A stretch of DNA of 64,000 nucleotides, taken from NCBI RefSeq assembly GCF_000314005.1, contig NZ_JH980292.1, forward strand, positions 3,384,121 through 3,448,120, read 5' to 3'. The position numbers were made by a program, and so were the translations under genes. Under the pieces are notes generated by a model. That model searched no databases, was not told the origin of the DNA, and worked only from the letters and a program-made list of their open reading frames with translations. Shown here piece after piece: positions 42,981 through 52,469 of the stretch (the first letter of the stretch is position 1; every line of letters begins with the position of its first letter). Source of the stretch: Spirulina subsalsa PCC 9445. GTDB taxonomy: Bacteria > Cyanobacteriota > Cyanobacteriia > Cyanobacteriales > Spirulinaceae.

Positions 42981-44318
42981 TTAGCCAACTAATAAATTTT
43001 CCTCGGGATATTGCAAACTGGTAGGACGCGGATCGCCGAAAATCGCCGCCATAAAGACTAAAATCCCAATCCGTCCGGTGTACATCGTGAAAATCAAGAC
43101 CAATTTACTGATATTGGATAAATCTGCCGTGATTCCGGTAGAAAGCCCCACAGTGGCAAAGGCGGATACCACTTCAAACACTAGATGGATAAAATCAAAT
43201 TTCCCAGCTTCGGTAATTGATAAAATCGTGGTGACGCTCACCACCATGGTGGCTGATCCCAAGACAACAGCAATGGCTTTATAAATCAGGGTGTTAGGAA
43301 TCTTGCGACCGTGCATAATCACCTGTTCATTGCCTCGTAGGGTGGAACGAGTACAATTAATTAAAATCCCCAAGGTGGTGGTTTTCAGACCCCCTCCGGT
43401 GCCACTAGGACTAGCCCCGATAAACATAAAGGCAATGGTAATAAATAAGGCAGTGTCGCTCATACTGCCAAAATCCAGACTATTAAATCCTGCGGTTCTG
43501 GTCGTGACCGACTGAAACCAAGCCGCGAAAATTTTTTCTTTTAACGTGAGTTCACCTAATGTATTTGGGTTTAAAAATTCCGTGGTAAAAAAACCAATTG
43601 TTCCGAGAATTAATAAAAACGCTGTCACGCGAACTACTACTTTAGTATTAAGCGAAAAAATAGATAACACTCTTTGTCCATTTAGTTTGGATTTTAACCA
43701 ATATTGGAGTTCTAAAATAACTTGATAGCCAATGCCTCCAAAAATAATTAATAATGGAATCACTAGATTAATTGAAACGGAGTTTTGATAGCTAATCAAG
43801 CTGTCTTCAAACAAGCTAAATCCGGCATTATTCCAAGCACTAATACTGTGAAAAAAAGCTAGCCATAATCCTTGGAAAAAACCATGATCTTTTTGAAAAG
43901 TTTGCAACGTGAGCAACATTCCTGTAAATTCAAAAAACAGGGTTGTTATAAAAATAGACCGAATTAAATGGCGGCTACCTTGTAAAAAAGGACGATCAAA
44001 AGATTCTTGAATGGCCAGCTTTTGCCGTAAGTCAAACTTACGACGCAAGACTAAAATTAAAAAGGTACTGGTGGTCATGTACCCCAGACCGCCAATTTGA
44101 ATTAATAACAAAATAAAACACTGACCCAATGGAGAAAAATGAGTTCCAGTATCGACAACAATTAACCCAGTGACACAGACCGCAGAAGTGGCGGTAAAGA
44201 GGGCAACAATCGGACTATTCCAATGACCGCTACTGGTGGAGATGGGCAGCAAGAGGAGCAATGTTCCGACGGAAATCACGGCCAAAAAACCTAAACAAAT
44301 GGTGCGCGCAATAGTCAT
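42981..44318 (-). CDS. ktrB: Potassium uptake transporter KtrB (TrkH family)
   Basis: A 445-residue membrane transporter with four M1-P-M2 repeats. Selectivity-filter-like segments include FTATSAVCVTGLIVVDTGT, FSISAWNNAGFSLFEDSL, QSVTTRTAGFNSLDFGSM and VSAFATVGLSTGITADLS. Its partner KtrA follows. The Ktr system gives Na+-dependent K+ uptake, important in osmotic stress. ATG at 44318 begins TIARTICLGFLAVISVG, the first helix. A KtrE-like third subunit is not in the window. Confidence 0.94.
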   Translation of the reverse strand: MTIARTICLGFLAVISVGTLLLLLPISTSSGHWNSPIVALFTATSAVCVTGLIVVDTGTHFSPLGQCFILLLIQIGGLGYMTTSTFLILVLRRKFDLRQKLAIQESFDRPFLQGSRHLIRSIFITTLFFEFTGMLLTLQTFQKDHGFFQGLWLAFFHSISAWNNAGFSLFEDSLISYQNSVSINLVIPLLIIFGGIGYQVILELQYWLKSKLNGQRVLSIFSLNTKVVVRVTAFLLILGTIGFFTTEFLNPNTLGELTLKEKIFAAWFQSVTTRTAGFNSLDFGSMSDTALFITIAFMFIGASPSGTGGGLKTTTLGILINCTRSTLRGNEQVIMHGRKIPNTLIYKAIAVVLGSATMVVSVTTILSITEAGKFDFIHLVFEVVSAFATVGLSTGITADLSNISKLVLIFTMYTGRIGILVFMAAIFGDPRPTSLQYPEENLLVG

Positions 44319-44465
44319 AAAGTTTCGGCGATTTCAGAAAACTGAACAAATGGTAAAGCAGGAGGATCAAAAGGTTCTGCTGAGAAAATCGTCCTGGAGT
44401 TTCCCCCCATTCTCAAGCAAATTGCTACAATCAGGGCTTATTTATAGCATGAGCCGTTACAGAAA

Positions 44466-45734
44466 ATGAATCAGCCAAAACCTACGTCTAAGCCCAAGCA
44501 TATTGTTCTCACCTCTCATCCCAACCGTCAAGGATCCTCGGTCTTACCTATTGACTGGGGGAATCCAGATCCCCTCAAACGAGGTGCGATTATTGGCAGT
44601 TTGACCCACCAAAGCCACCGTAACGTGATCGGGACTCATTCGGGGTCTTATGCCGTTTATCGGGCTTTAGCGGTGGCCAGTGGCTCCCTACAGCCCGATC
44701 ACCGCGCTGATTTGACCCATACCGCCCCTCCGGTACAAATGGGGCCTTATCCAAGTTGGGGAGATCCCCATCGGATTGTTTCCCTCGATCCCTTTGGGGC
44801 GATGGTGGAGGAGGTTTATGGGTCTTTGATTGAACAGGGGTATGATATTCGCCCGACGATTGCTGTTACCAAAGCCCAGATTAATTTGCCGGAGTTGCAG
44901 GAGGCGATCGCACAAAACAGAATTGAAGTCGATGGGACTATTGTCAAAGCCAATGCCAGTTTATCGGTGATTAAAGTGGCCATTGACCCGGTGTGGTATC
45001 TCCCCGGTATTGCTCAACGGATTGGGGTCAAAGAAAGTGATCTGCGACGGATTTTGTTCCAACAGACGGGGGGAATGTTCCCGGAATTGGTCACTCGTCC
45101 CGATCTTCATGTGTTTTTGCCCCCCATTGGCGGCATGACGGTTTATATTTTGGGGGAATTAGAGGCCATTACGGATGAGAGGAAACCTGTCGCGGTGCGC
45201 GTTCACGATGAATGTAATGGGTCGGATGTGTTTGGGTCGGATATTTGTACTTGTCGCCCCTATTTAGTGCATGGGATTGAGGTTTGTATTCAAACCGCCC
45301 AGGAGGGAGGGGCGGGGGTGATTGTTTATAATCGTAAGGAGGGACGCGCTTTAGGGGAAGTGACTAAGTTTTTGGTCTACAATGCGCGGAAACGTCAGGA
45401 AGGAGGCGATCGCGCGGATGCCTATTTTACCCGCACAGAATGCGTCGCTGGGGTGCAGGATATGCGTTTTCAGGAGTTAATGCCCGATGTTTTACAGTGG
45501 TTAGGCATGACCCGGATTGATCGTCTTGTCTCCATGAGTAATTTAAAATACAACGCCATCACCCATTCGGGGATTGAAGTGGTGGAACGTATCCCCATCC
45601 CCCCCCACTATATCCCCGAAGATGCCCAGGTGGAAATTGCGGCCAAAATGGCGGCGGGCTACTACACGGAGGGGGAAGTTCCCGATGAGGAAAAACTCGC
45701 CCAAATTAGTGGGCGTGGTTTACAAGATTATTAG
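44466..45734 (+). CDS. GTP cyclohydrolase II-like protein (URC1 type)
   Basis: A 422-residue protein whose C-terminal half is a RibA-like GTP cyclohydrolase II domain. Zinc ligands are the three Cys in VRVHDECNG and DVFGSDICTCRP. The catalytic loop is VIVYNRKEGRALGEVTKF. The long N-terminal half (about 1-220) is characteristic of the URC1-like family rather than of riboflavin RibA/RibBA, which is shorter or carries DHBP synthase. URC1 acts in the URC pyrimidine-degradation pathway. upp and a URC4-like gene lie in the same window, which supports that role. Riboflavin synthesis is the alternative. Confidence 0.82.
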   Translation: MNQPKPTSKPKHIVLTSHPNRQGSSVLPIDWGNPDPLKRGAIIGSLTHQSHRNVIGTHSGSYAVYRALAVASGSLQPDHRADLTHTAPPVQMGPYPSWGDPHRIVSLDPFGAMVEEVYGSLIEQGYDIRPTIAVTKAQINLPELQEAIAQNRIEVDGTIVKANASLSVIKVAIDPVWYLPGIAQRIGVKESDLRRILFQQTGGMFPELVTRPDLHVFLPPIGGMTVYILGELEAITDERKPVAVRVHDECNGSDVFGSDICTCRPYLVHGIEVCIQTAQEGGAGVIVYNRKEGRALGEVTKFLVYNARKRQEGGDRADAYFTRTECVAGVQDMRFQELMPDVLQWLGMTRIDRLVSMSNLKYNAITHSGIEVVERIPIPPHYIPEDAQVEIAAKMAAGYYTEGEVPDEEKLAQISGRGLQDY

Positions 45735-45959
45735 GGGGTAAGTCTTCTTAACCCATTATCCTTGGTTTCGTCTTGCCCTGTTTTTACTTTCGGGGTAGGA
45801 TTAACTGAAAATTAAACAGCCAATCAGGGTAAGTTAAAGCTGTTCCCCCTCACCCAGGAGGGATAACTGGAGGAACTGTAGGCCGAGAAAGTAGAACTAG
45901 AGTATTAAACCTGAAAGCCTACTGTTCCTATCCGCCGCCATGAATCATGATGGATTGAC

Positions 45960-46964
45960 ATGATAGATTTAACAGTGGTCATTCCGACCTATAACGGGGA
46001 GAAGCGTTTACCAGATGTATTGGAAAAGTTGCGATCGCAAGTCAGCACAGAAGGACTCTCATGGGAAGTTTTAGTTGTTGATAATAACAGTTCTGATGGC
46101 ACAGCCGCAGTAGTCCAGCAATTTCAGAAAAACTGGTCGCAACAAATTCCTTTACGCTATATATTAGAAACTAAACAAGGGGCTGCTTTTGCCCGTCAGC
46201 GTTCCGTCAGAGAATCCCAAGCCGAATTAATTGGCTTTCTAGATGATGATAACATCCCCGAATTAGATTGGGTCAAGCAAGCCGTTCAATTTGCCCGAGA
46301 ACACCCCCAAGCCGGGGCCTATGGCAGTCAAATTCATGGATGCTTTAAGCAAGAACCTCCCCCTAATTTTTCCCGCATTCAATCCTTTTTTGCCATCATA
46401 GAATGGGGAGATGAACCTATACGTTATAATCCTCAAAATAATCTCGTTCCTCCTTCGGCTGGGCTAGTTGTGCGACGGAAAGTTTGGCTACAATTTGTCC
46501 CAGAAAACTGCATTTTGAGCGGTCGAATTCAAGGAAGTATGCTCACCGGAGAAGACCTGGAAGCCTTATCTTATATTCACCATTTATCTAACTGGGAAAT
46601 TTGGTATAATCCCGCCATGCAGATTGATCATAAAATACCCCCTAAACGCCTAGAAGCGGAATATCTCATTCCCTTCTTTCGCGGCATTGGATTGAGTCGT
46701 TATGTCACTCGTATGGTGGGAGTTAAACCTATTTTAAGACCCTTTTTGACAACAGCTTACTGGGTCAACGACTCGCGAAAATTACTCCTTCATGTCTTCC
46801 GTTATGGTTTATCGGTTCAAGATAAGATTGCCGCTTGTGAACGGGCTTTATTAATCGGGAGTTTAAACAGCTTTTGTTATCTGTGGTCTAACGGTTACTT
46901 AAAGCGAAGAAATCGGCACAGACAACTTCCTAATTCCCCCGTCGGAGTAGTTGTGAATGAATAA
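45960..46964 (+). CDS. hpsE: Glycosyltransferase family 2, HpsE-like (first copy)
   Basis: A 334-residue GT2 enzyme. The nucleotide-sugar region is VVIPTYNGEKRLPDVLEKL (about 6-25), VVDNNSSDGTA follows, and the metal-binding motif is FLDDDNIPELDW (about 93-104). The mid-region SRIQSFFAIIEWGDEPIRYNP is shared with the next gene, with which it forms a tandem pair. Homologues are named HpsE, for hormogonium polysaccharide synthesis in filamentous cyanobacteria. The name follows family resemblance. First gene of a plus-strand polysaccharide run reaching 51394. Confidence 0.8.
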   Translation: MIDLTVVIPTYNGEKRLPDVLEKLRSQVSTEGLSWEVLVVDNNSSDGTAAVVQQFQKNWSQQIPLRYILETKQGAAFARQRSVRESQAELIGFLDDDNIPELDWVKQAVQFAREHPQAGAYGSQIHGCFKQEPPPNFSRIQSFFAIIEWGDEPIRYNPQNNLVPPSAGLVVRRKVWLQFVPENCILSGRIQGSMLTGEDLEALSYIHHLSNWEIWYNPAMQIDHKIPPKRLEAEYLIPFFRGIGLSRYVTRMVGVKPILRPFLTTAYWVNDSRKLLLHVFRYGLSVQDKIAACERALLIGSLNSFCYLWSNGYLKRRNRHRQLPNSPVGVVVNE

Positions 46965-46979
46965 TTAGGTTTTTTCTTT

Positions 46980-47939
46980 ATGACCCATGATTCATCTTTT
47001 CTCACCGTCGCGATTCCCACCTATAACGGAGCAAAACGTCTACCTGAAGTCCTAGATGCTTTAGGGAAACAGAGCCATACTGAACCCATCAACTGGGACA
47101 TTATTATCATTGATAATAATAGCACAGATACCACCCATCAAGTGATTGAACATTATCAAAAAAATTGGTTGTACCCCTATCCCCTTAAATACTATTTTGA
47201 ACCCAATCAAGGCCTTGCTTTTGCCAGAGAACGAGCCATTCAAGAAGCACAAGGAACTTATATCGCCTTCTTAGATGATGATAACATTCCAGCCCCAGAC
47301 TGGGTTTCCTCCATCTACGAATTTAGCCAAAACTACCCCCAAGCGGGAGCATTTAGCGGACAAATTCACGGCGAATACGAGATAGAACCTCCTGCAAACT
47401 TTCAACAAATTGCCGCCTTTTTAGCCATTCGAGAACATGGTTTAGAACCCTTCCGTTTTGACCCCGATAACTTAAGATTACCCCCCGGTGCTGGATTAGT
47501 GGTTCAAAAACAAGCTTGGCAAGAAGCCGTTCCCAAAACCCCTCAAGTTGTTGGGAATCAGGGGACTATTTTAGCCAGAGGAGACGATTATGCACCCTTA
47601 CTTTATCTCCACCAACAAGGCTGGGAAATTTGGTATAATCCCCAAATGCACATCAACCATAAAATCCCCGCATTTCGCTTAGAACGGGATTATTTATTGT
47701 CCTTAGCGCGGGCCTGTGGTTTAGCCACTTGTCAGTTACGGATGATCAATGCCAAAAATTCGCAAAAACCCGCCATTGTACTAAAAACAATTATAGGAAA
47801 TTTACGCCGGATTGTCAAGCATTATTTACAGTACAAAAAACAGGTGCAGTCAGACCTCATTCCTGCCTTTGAAATGGAGTTTTATCGTGCAAGTTTAATC
47901 GGTGTATTCCATTGGTTAAATCAGGCAAGGAGTCGTTAA
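46980..47939 (+). CDS. Glycosyltransferase family 2, HpsE-like (second copy)
   Basis: A 319-residue paralogue of the preceding gene with the same GT2 core: VAIPTYNGAKRLPEVLDAL, IDNNSTDTT and FLDDDNIPAPDWV. The segment AFLAIREHGLEPFRFDPDN aligns with FFAIIEWGDEPIRYNPQN of its neighbour, and WEIWYNPQMHINHKIPAFRLE with WEIWYNPAMQIDHKIPPKRLE. A local duplication followed by divergence is evident. It starts 15 bases after the first copy's stop, so translation is probably coupled. Confidence 0.85.
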   Translation: MTHDSSFLTVAIPTYNGAKRLPEVLDALGKQSHTEPINWDIIIIDNNSTDTTHQVIEHYQKNWLYPYPLKYYFEPNQGLAFARERAIQEAQGTYIAFLDDDNIPAPDWVSSIYEFSQNYPQAGAFSGQIHGEYEIEPPANFQQIAAFLAIREHGLEPFRFDPDNLRLPPGAGLVVQKQAWQEAVPKTPQVVGNQGTILARGDDYAPLLYLHQQGWEIWYNPQMHINHKIPAFRLERDYLLSLARACGLATCQLRMINAKNSQKPAIVLKTIIGNLRRIVKHYLQYKKQVQSDLIPAFEMEFYRASLIGVFHWLNQARSR

Positions 47940-47974
47940 GATACGCTTAAAAATTAGTGACTTGGGGAGATAAC

Positions 47975-48934
47975 ATGGCGGCTATTTCGGTAATTATTCC
48001 AGCCTATAATGCGGCAAAAACTATTCAGGCAACGGCTGAGTCGGTTTTAAATCAAAGCTTTAAGGATTTAGAGTTAATTATTATTAATGATGGGTCTACA
48101 GATAACACAGTAGAGGTCATTTCTAGTCTCTCAGATGACCGAATTCGTCTCTTTTCTTACCCCAACGCTGGCCCCCAAAAAAGTCGCAATCGAGGGGTTG
48201 AACAAGCAACGGGAGACTATCTGGCTTTTTTGGATGCTGATGATTTATGGACAACGGATAAATTAGAATCTCAATGGACGGCATTACAAGAAAATCCAGA
48301 TTGTGCGGTGGCCTATAGTTGGACAGATTTTATTGATGAATTTGGGAATAAACTGCCGGGAGGTCAACATTTTGGGTTTAAAAATCAGGTCTATGAACAG
48401 CTTTTATTAGGGGATTTTATTGGCAGTGGTTCTAATCCCTTAATTCGCAAAGATGCCTTGTTAGCGGTGGGTCCCTTTGATGAGTCACTCCTTGGGGGTC
48501 AAGACTGGGAAATGTGGATTAGATTAGCCTCTCAATACCCCTTTGCCTTAGTGCCTAAAACCCAAGTCTTTTATCGTCAGTCTATTGGGTCTTGGTCTGC
48601 GAATTTGGAACGACAGGAACGGGGATATAAACAGGTAATTGATAAATGTTTAGCTACGGCACCAGAACGGATTCAGCAGCGCCGCAAGGAAATTATTGGC
48701 AATCGCTATAAATTTCTCACCTTTGATGCGCTAGCCTATGGTATTAATCAGAAACAGAGTTTAATGGCTGCCCGTTTTTTGTGGACGGCTTTAAAACATC
48801 AACCTATTTTTTTAAAAAATAAGGTGATTTGGATTGTTCTGGTTAAAATTATACTCGGATTGCTACTTCCGAGTCAAGCCGCAAGAACCGTTTTAAGTCA
48901 AATTAAACGATTAAATCCCCAAAAGGTATCGTAA
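47975..48934 (+). CDS. Glycosyltransferase family 2
   Basis: A 319-residue GT2 enzyme of WcaA type: VIIPAYNAAKTIQATAESVL, IINDGSTDNT and LDADDLWTTDK (DxD). Later motifs GQDWEMWIRLASQYPF and QSIGSWSANLERQ are typical of O-antigen or capsule glycosyltransferases. ATG at 47975 has GGGGAGATAAC before it, and an in-frame start six codons upstream is disfavoured. Sugar and acceptor cannot be told. It lies in the same run as the two HpsE-like genes. Confidence 0.88.
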   Translation: MAAISVIIPAYNAAKTIQATAESVLNQSFKDLELIIINDGSTDNTVEVISSLSDDRIRLFSYPNAGPQKSRNRGVEQATGDYLAFLDADDLWTTDKLESQWTALQENPDCAVAYSWTDFIDEFGNKLPGGQHFGFKNQVYEQLLLGDFIGSGSNPLIRKDALLAVGPFDESLLGGQDWEMWIRLASQYPFALVPKTQVFYRQSIGSWSANLERQERGYKQVIDKCLATAPERIQQRRKEIIGNRYKFLTFDALAYGINQKQSLMAARFLWTALKHQPIFLKNKVIWIVLVKIILGLLLPSQAARTVLSQIKRLNPQKVS

Positions 48935-48970
48935 AATAGGTTCAGATTAAGCCATTTATTGTCAAGATTA

Positions 48971-49609
48971 ATGTTTATCACGAAACCCACTCAGTTCTTG
49001 CTAAAAAATCTCATTAAAGCTTCGGCTTATAAGCTTAAAAAAGGCCCCCACATCACCCGTTACTATATGTATCAGCATTTGTCCGGTATTTTAAAGCCAA
49101 GAATCGCCCCCGGAAAAATTCTTTCTATTAGCCATTCTACGAATCTGTGCCGACAGTTTTTTGATTTAACTCAATCGGAGTTACAAGAAGCAAACTATCC
49201 GGATTGTAATTTTGTAGACTTACCCTTTGAAAACAATCAGTTTGATTATGTGGTGAGTGATCAGGTTTTAGAACATATCGAAGGCAATCCTCAGCAAGCT
49301 ATTGATGAAAGTTGGCGCGTTCTAAAACCGGGAGGATTAGCCATTCATACTACTTGTTTTATTAATCCGATTCATGAATATCCGGGAGATTTTTGGCGTT
49401 TTACTCCTCAAGCTTTAACCTTTTTATGTGGTCAATTTTCTAATATTATTGAAGTAGGAGGGTGGGGAAATCGGTATGTTTGGGTAATGGATGCGGTGGG
49501 ACTGCGTTATCAAGCGATTCCCGAAGCCCGTTGGCATCCTTTACATAAGATTGCAGAATATAATGATGAAAAATGGCCGGTTGTGACTTGGGTCATTGCC
49601 GAAAAATAG
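48971..49609 (+). CDS. SAM-dependent methyltransferase (type 11 fold)
   Basis: A 212-residue methyltransferase-fold protein. The SAM-binding Gly loop is weak (ILSISHSTNLCRQFF replaces the usual GCGxG), but NNQFDYVVSDQVLEHIEGNP and SWRVLKPGGLAIHTTCFI are clear motif III/IV regions. I chose ATG 48971 over the in-frame TTG four codons upstream; neither has a good ribosome binding site. It may modify a sugar or a polysaccharide precursor, given its neighbours; catalytic competence is open because of the unusual motif I. Confidence 0.78.
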   Translation: MFITKPTQFLLKNLIKASAYKLKKGPHITRYYMYQHLSGILKPRIAPGKILSISHSTNLCRQFFDLTQSELQEANYPDCNFVDLPFENNQFDYVVSDQVLEHIEGNPQQAIDESWRVLKPGGLAIHTTCFINPIHEYPGDFWRFTPQALTFLCGQFSNIIEVGGWGNRYVWVMDAVGLRYQAIPEARWHPLHKIAEYNDEKWPVVTWVIAEK

Positions 49610-49697
49610 GTTAATTCGGGGGTAAACGAAAGCCTAGATAGGTCCGATTTAAGCTGATTTAAACCAGTTTTTTTAGTTAAATTGAGCAGGAGGGAAA

Positions 49698-50303
49698 ATG
49701 CCGGGAGAGTATTTAACCAAGCAGAGAATGATCAGCCAATATAACCAAAAAAGGATGATCCGGTTATTGGGAGAGTCGGTTAAAAATGTGTTAGAGATTG
49801 GCATTTATAATTCTCTGTTTTATCATCTCTTATCCTCAGAAGGGTATCAGGTGACTCGTGCGGATTTTAACCCGGATTTAAAGCCAGATTTTGTTTTAGA
49901 TTTGAGAAGTGATTTTGAACTGCCAAGAGATACTTTTGATGCGATTGCTTTATTTCAGGTGTTGGAACATATTCCCTATGAGGATTTTGAGAAAGCCATT
50001 AAGCGATTGGCTGATTTTACTAAGAAATATCTTGTGATTTCCTTGCCTTATAATAGCAGTTATTTTAGCGTTCAGTTTCAACTCTCGTTTAATCGTCGTC
50101 CTCGGAGTTTGCTGTTACAAATTCCCAAGTTTTGGAGTACGGAAACTTACACTCGGGATGAGCATTACTGGGAAATTGGACTGAAAGGATATCCGAAAAA
50201 GCGTATCGTTGCATCTTTAGAAAGTGCTGGGTTAAAGATTCGTCAGGAATATCAAGATCCTCTCTATCCCTATCATTACTTTTTTATATTAGAGAAACCA
50301 TGA
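49698..50303 (+). CDS. SAM-dependent methyltransferase-like protein
   Basis: A 201-residue class I methyltransferase-fold protein. The SAM-loop region is VKNVLEIGIYNSLFYHLL, with only one glycine of the usual pattern kept. DTFDAIALFQVLEHIPYEDF is the acidic-helix region and LVISLPYNSSYFS follows. GAGCAGGAGGG precedes the ATG by a few bases, a strong site. Its stop overlaps the ATG of the esterase gene by 4 bases (ATGA), so the two are translationally coupled. Its substrate is probably a glycan or lipid carrier (inference). Confidence 0.78.
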   Translation: MPGEYLTKQRMISQYNQKRMIRLLGESVKNVLEIGIYNSLFYHLLSSEGYQVTRADFNPDLKPDFVLDLRSDFELPRDTFDAIALFQVLEHIPYEDFEKAIKRLADFTKKYLVISLPYNSSYFSVQFQLSFNRRPRSLLLQIPKFWSTETYTRDEHYWEIGLKGYPKKRIVASLESAGLKIRQEYQDPLYPYHYFFILEKP

Positions 50304-51394
50304 AGATTATTTATTTTTGGCTAAAGGTTGGCAGTTATATCGCGGTATTGTTGGGGTTTTTCTTGCCATTGAATGCGATCGCCATGATGAGTCCTACTTC
50401 AGAGGAAGGTAGAAGTCGAACAACTCCTTGTGTCTCTAGTTCACCGACTATTCCTTTGTTGATTTTGGCGGGTCAATCGAATATGGTGGGATATCGGTCT
50501 AATTTGGAGGATTTACCGCCTCAGTGGCGAGAGCCTCAGCCCGGTGTGTTATGGTACAGTGGGGAGGGGGAGTGGGTCACGCTACAAGTGCCGACGGAAC
50601 CCTTTGATTTTAGTCCTAGTGTGGCCAATGGGGAGGGATTTGGGCCGGAAATTACCCTCGGTGTGACGATGGCAAGACAGCTACAGCGACCTGTTGCCAT
50701 GGTTAAATATGCACAGAATGGGACGGATTTGGAGACTCAATGGAATCCTAAGTTAGAGGATTCGTTGTATCATGAGATGATGGCACGGGTACAAAGGGCG
50801 ATCGCACAACTTTGTGAGGTGGGGTATCGTCCCGAAGTAGCGGGGTTTTTCTGGATGCAGGGAGAGTCTGATGCAAAAGGGGATTCTCTGAACGAGACAC
50901 TAAGTGACCGCAATCGGGCCATGAATTACGCGCAAAACCTCACCCAGTTTATCTCTCGACTGCGACAAGATTTAAACTCCCCCCAACTGCCATTTATTCA
51001 AGGTCTAATTTTCCTAGAAAACGATCATCCTACCCTTAACTTTGGCACATTTGAGCATGGAAATACTGTCCGTCATGGACAATTAATCGTTGATCAAACG
51101 GTCAATTATACCCAAATTGTTGAAACTCGTTACTTTCCCCGACATGAAGATAATTTACACTTGGATTCCTTTGGGTTAATCCATTTAGGTTATTACTTCG
51201 CCTTAGAATGGTTAGAGATGCACGGATTGACCAGAAAAAGCAGGTCGAAGCTAAGTATTTTAGAGGATTCTTTCTCTTGTTTAATTCCGAATTCATTAAC
51301 CGATTATTCAGGTTTTAACCCCTCGACAAACTTCACCCACTCCGGGTTATTTTTCACCCAAACGGCTCGATCTTGGCGAATTTGTGCTAAATGA
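50300..51394 (+). CDS. Sialate O-acetylesterase-like SGNH hydrolase (CE6/SASA type)
   Basis: A 364-residue exported esterase. A signal peptide or membrane anchor covers about residues 1-28. The catalytic Ser block is LLILAGQSNMVGY, the middle motif FFWMQGESDAKGD and the Asp/His block HEDNLHLDSFGLIHLGYYF. Such enzymes remove acetyl groups from sugars. It is coupled to the preceding methyltransferase gene. The last 30 residues (51304-51394) are antisense to the end of the convergent SGNH-like gene and have no family match, so the frame seems to have been extended at its 3' end. Confidence 0.82.
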   Translation: MKIIYFWLKVGSYIAVLLGFFLPLNAIAMMSPTSEEGRSRTTPCVSSSPTIPLLILAGQSNMVGYRSNLEDLPPQWREPQPGVLWYSGEGEWVTLQVPTEPFDFSPSVANGEGFGPEITLGVTMARQLQRPVAMVKYAQNGTDLETQWNPKLEDSLYHEMMARVQRAIAQLCEVGYRPEVAGFFWMQGESDAKGDSLNETLSDRNRAMNYAQNLTQFISRLRQDLNSPQLPFIQGLIFLENDHPTLNFGTFEHGNTVRHGQLIVDQTVNYTQIVETRYFPRHEDNLHLDSFGLIHLGYYFALEWLEMHGLTRKSRSKLSILEDSFSCLIPNSLTDYSGFNPSTNFTHSGLFFTQTARSWRICAK

Positions 51395-52461
51395 TCTTTA
51401 AGATTATTAGGAGTCAATAACATCCCAAAATCTGGGGGAACTTGTTCAAGATTGTAGTTCAAGATTCGATTGAGGATTAAATCCCCGACTTCTTTCCGAT
51501 AGTGAGAACTTTCGATATAGTGAACCATTGAATCCGTGAGGGGTTCAGTAGTGATGCTATTGTAGCCGGAAAAGTCCCAGATCGGGGCAAGGTTAACAAG
51601 TTCTCGTTTCCACTGTTCAAATTCTGGCCAGAGTCCAGATACGCGAATAGCTTCCCATTGCATGGCATGGGAGGGAGAAATAAAGAGAGTTAAATCAATT
51701 CCTTGCGCTTGAGATGTTGTAATAATTGCCTTTAAGTCTTCTAGATAGTCTCGGGAAAGCTGATAGTTGCCATATAAATCTTCCCGCGTCATAAAATCTG
51801 CTAAAACTTTGGCAAAGCGAGCTTTTTTCGGTTGATTATGATAGGTTTTAGCTATATAAAAATCAGGATTAATACGACCATCAGGATAAAAAAAACCAAT
51901 TGCATCGGGTTCTCTTTGACTGCTTCTCAAGGTTCTAAAACTGGCAAGCAGTGCGCTTTTAGAGAATAGCACATCGAATAAATCTTTGAGAATAATGTGA
52001 CGCACTTCTAAGCGATATTCATTAAAATCGGGGGTGACTTGTTGGAACTGATTAAACATAAAAAAATCAAGCCCTAGAACAATTTTTTCAACCTCTGGCT
52101 GGGTCGCAATAACATGATCAAAATAACGTCTGACCTCATACATATTACCGCCACTAATGGCCAAATTATACCCCGGTTGTAGGTGACTTAAGGCGGGATG
52201 ATTTGAATCTAAACCGAATTCGGTTCGGGATGAACCGAGGAATACACTCTGGACTTGTAGGCGATTAATGGCGAGGGTTTTAAACAGTCGAACTTGAGTA
52301 TTCTTTTCTGGTTTAATATTATTAATTCCTCGAATTTGTCTTGTTCCAAGGGCTTCATAAGGGTCTATCCCTGCATTTAATCCGGCAATCAAACTTAAAC
52401 TGAGTAGGGTTAAAACCAATACCCGGAGGGTATAAAAATGATAGGAATTCTGCTGAGGCAT
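51304..52461 (-). CDS. SGNH/AlgJ-like membrane-anchored protein paired with MBOAT
   Basis: A 385-residue protein with one N-terminal transmembrane segment (about 10-30) followed by an extracytoplasmic domain. VQSVFLGSSRTEFGLD contains the GSSR-type motif of the AlgJ/DltD-like SGNH proteins that transfer acyl groups to exopolysaccharides after an MBOAT enzyme has moved them across the membrane. LFISPSHAMQWEA and DFSGYNSIT carry further candidate catalytic residues. ATG at 52461, 8 bases after the MBOAT stop, is chosen; the longer frame would overlap that gene. Acetyl transfer is inferred from context. Confidence 0.72.
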   Translation of the reverse strand: MPQQNSYHFYTLRVLVLTLLSLSLIAGLNAGIDPYEALGTRQIRGINNIKPEKNTQVRLFKTLAINRLQVQSVFLGSSRTEFGLDSNHPALSHLQPGYNLAISGGNMYEVRRYFDHVIATQPEVEKIVLGLDFFMFNQFQQVTPDFNEYRLEVRHIILKDLFDVLFSKSALLASFRTLRSSQREPDAIGFFYPDGRINPDFYIAKTYHNQPKKARFAKVLADFMTREDLYGNYQLSRDYLEDLKAIITTSQAQGIDLTLFISPSHAMQWEAIRVSGLWPEFEQWKRELVNLAPIWDFSGYNSITTEPLTDSMVHYIESSHYRKEVGDLILNRILNYNLEQVPPDFGMLLTPNNLKDHLAQIRQDRAVWVKNNPEWVKFVEGLKPE

Positions 52462-52469
52462 GGGGTCAA

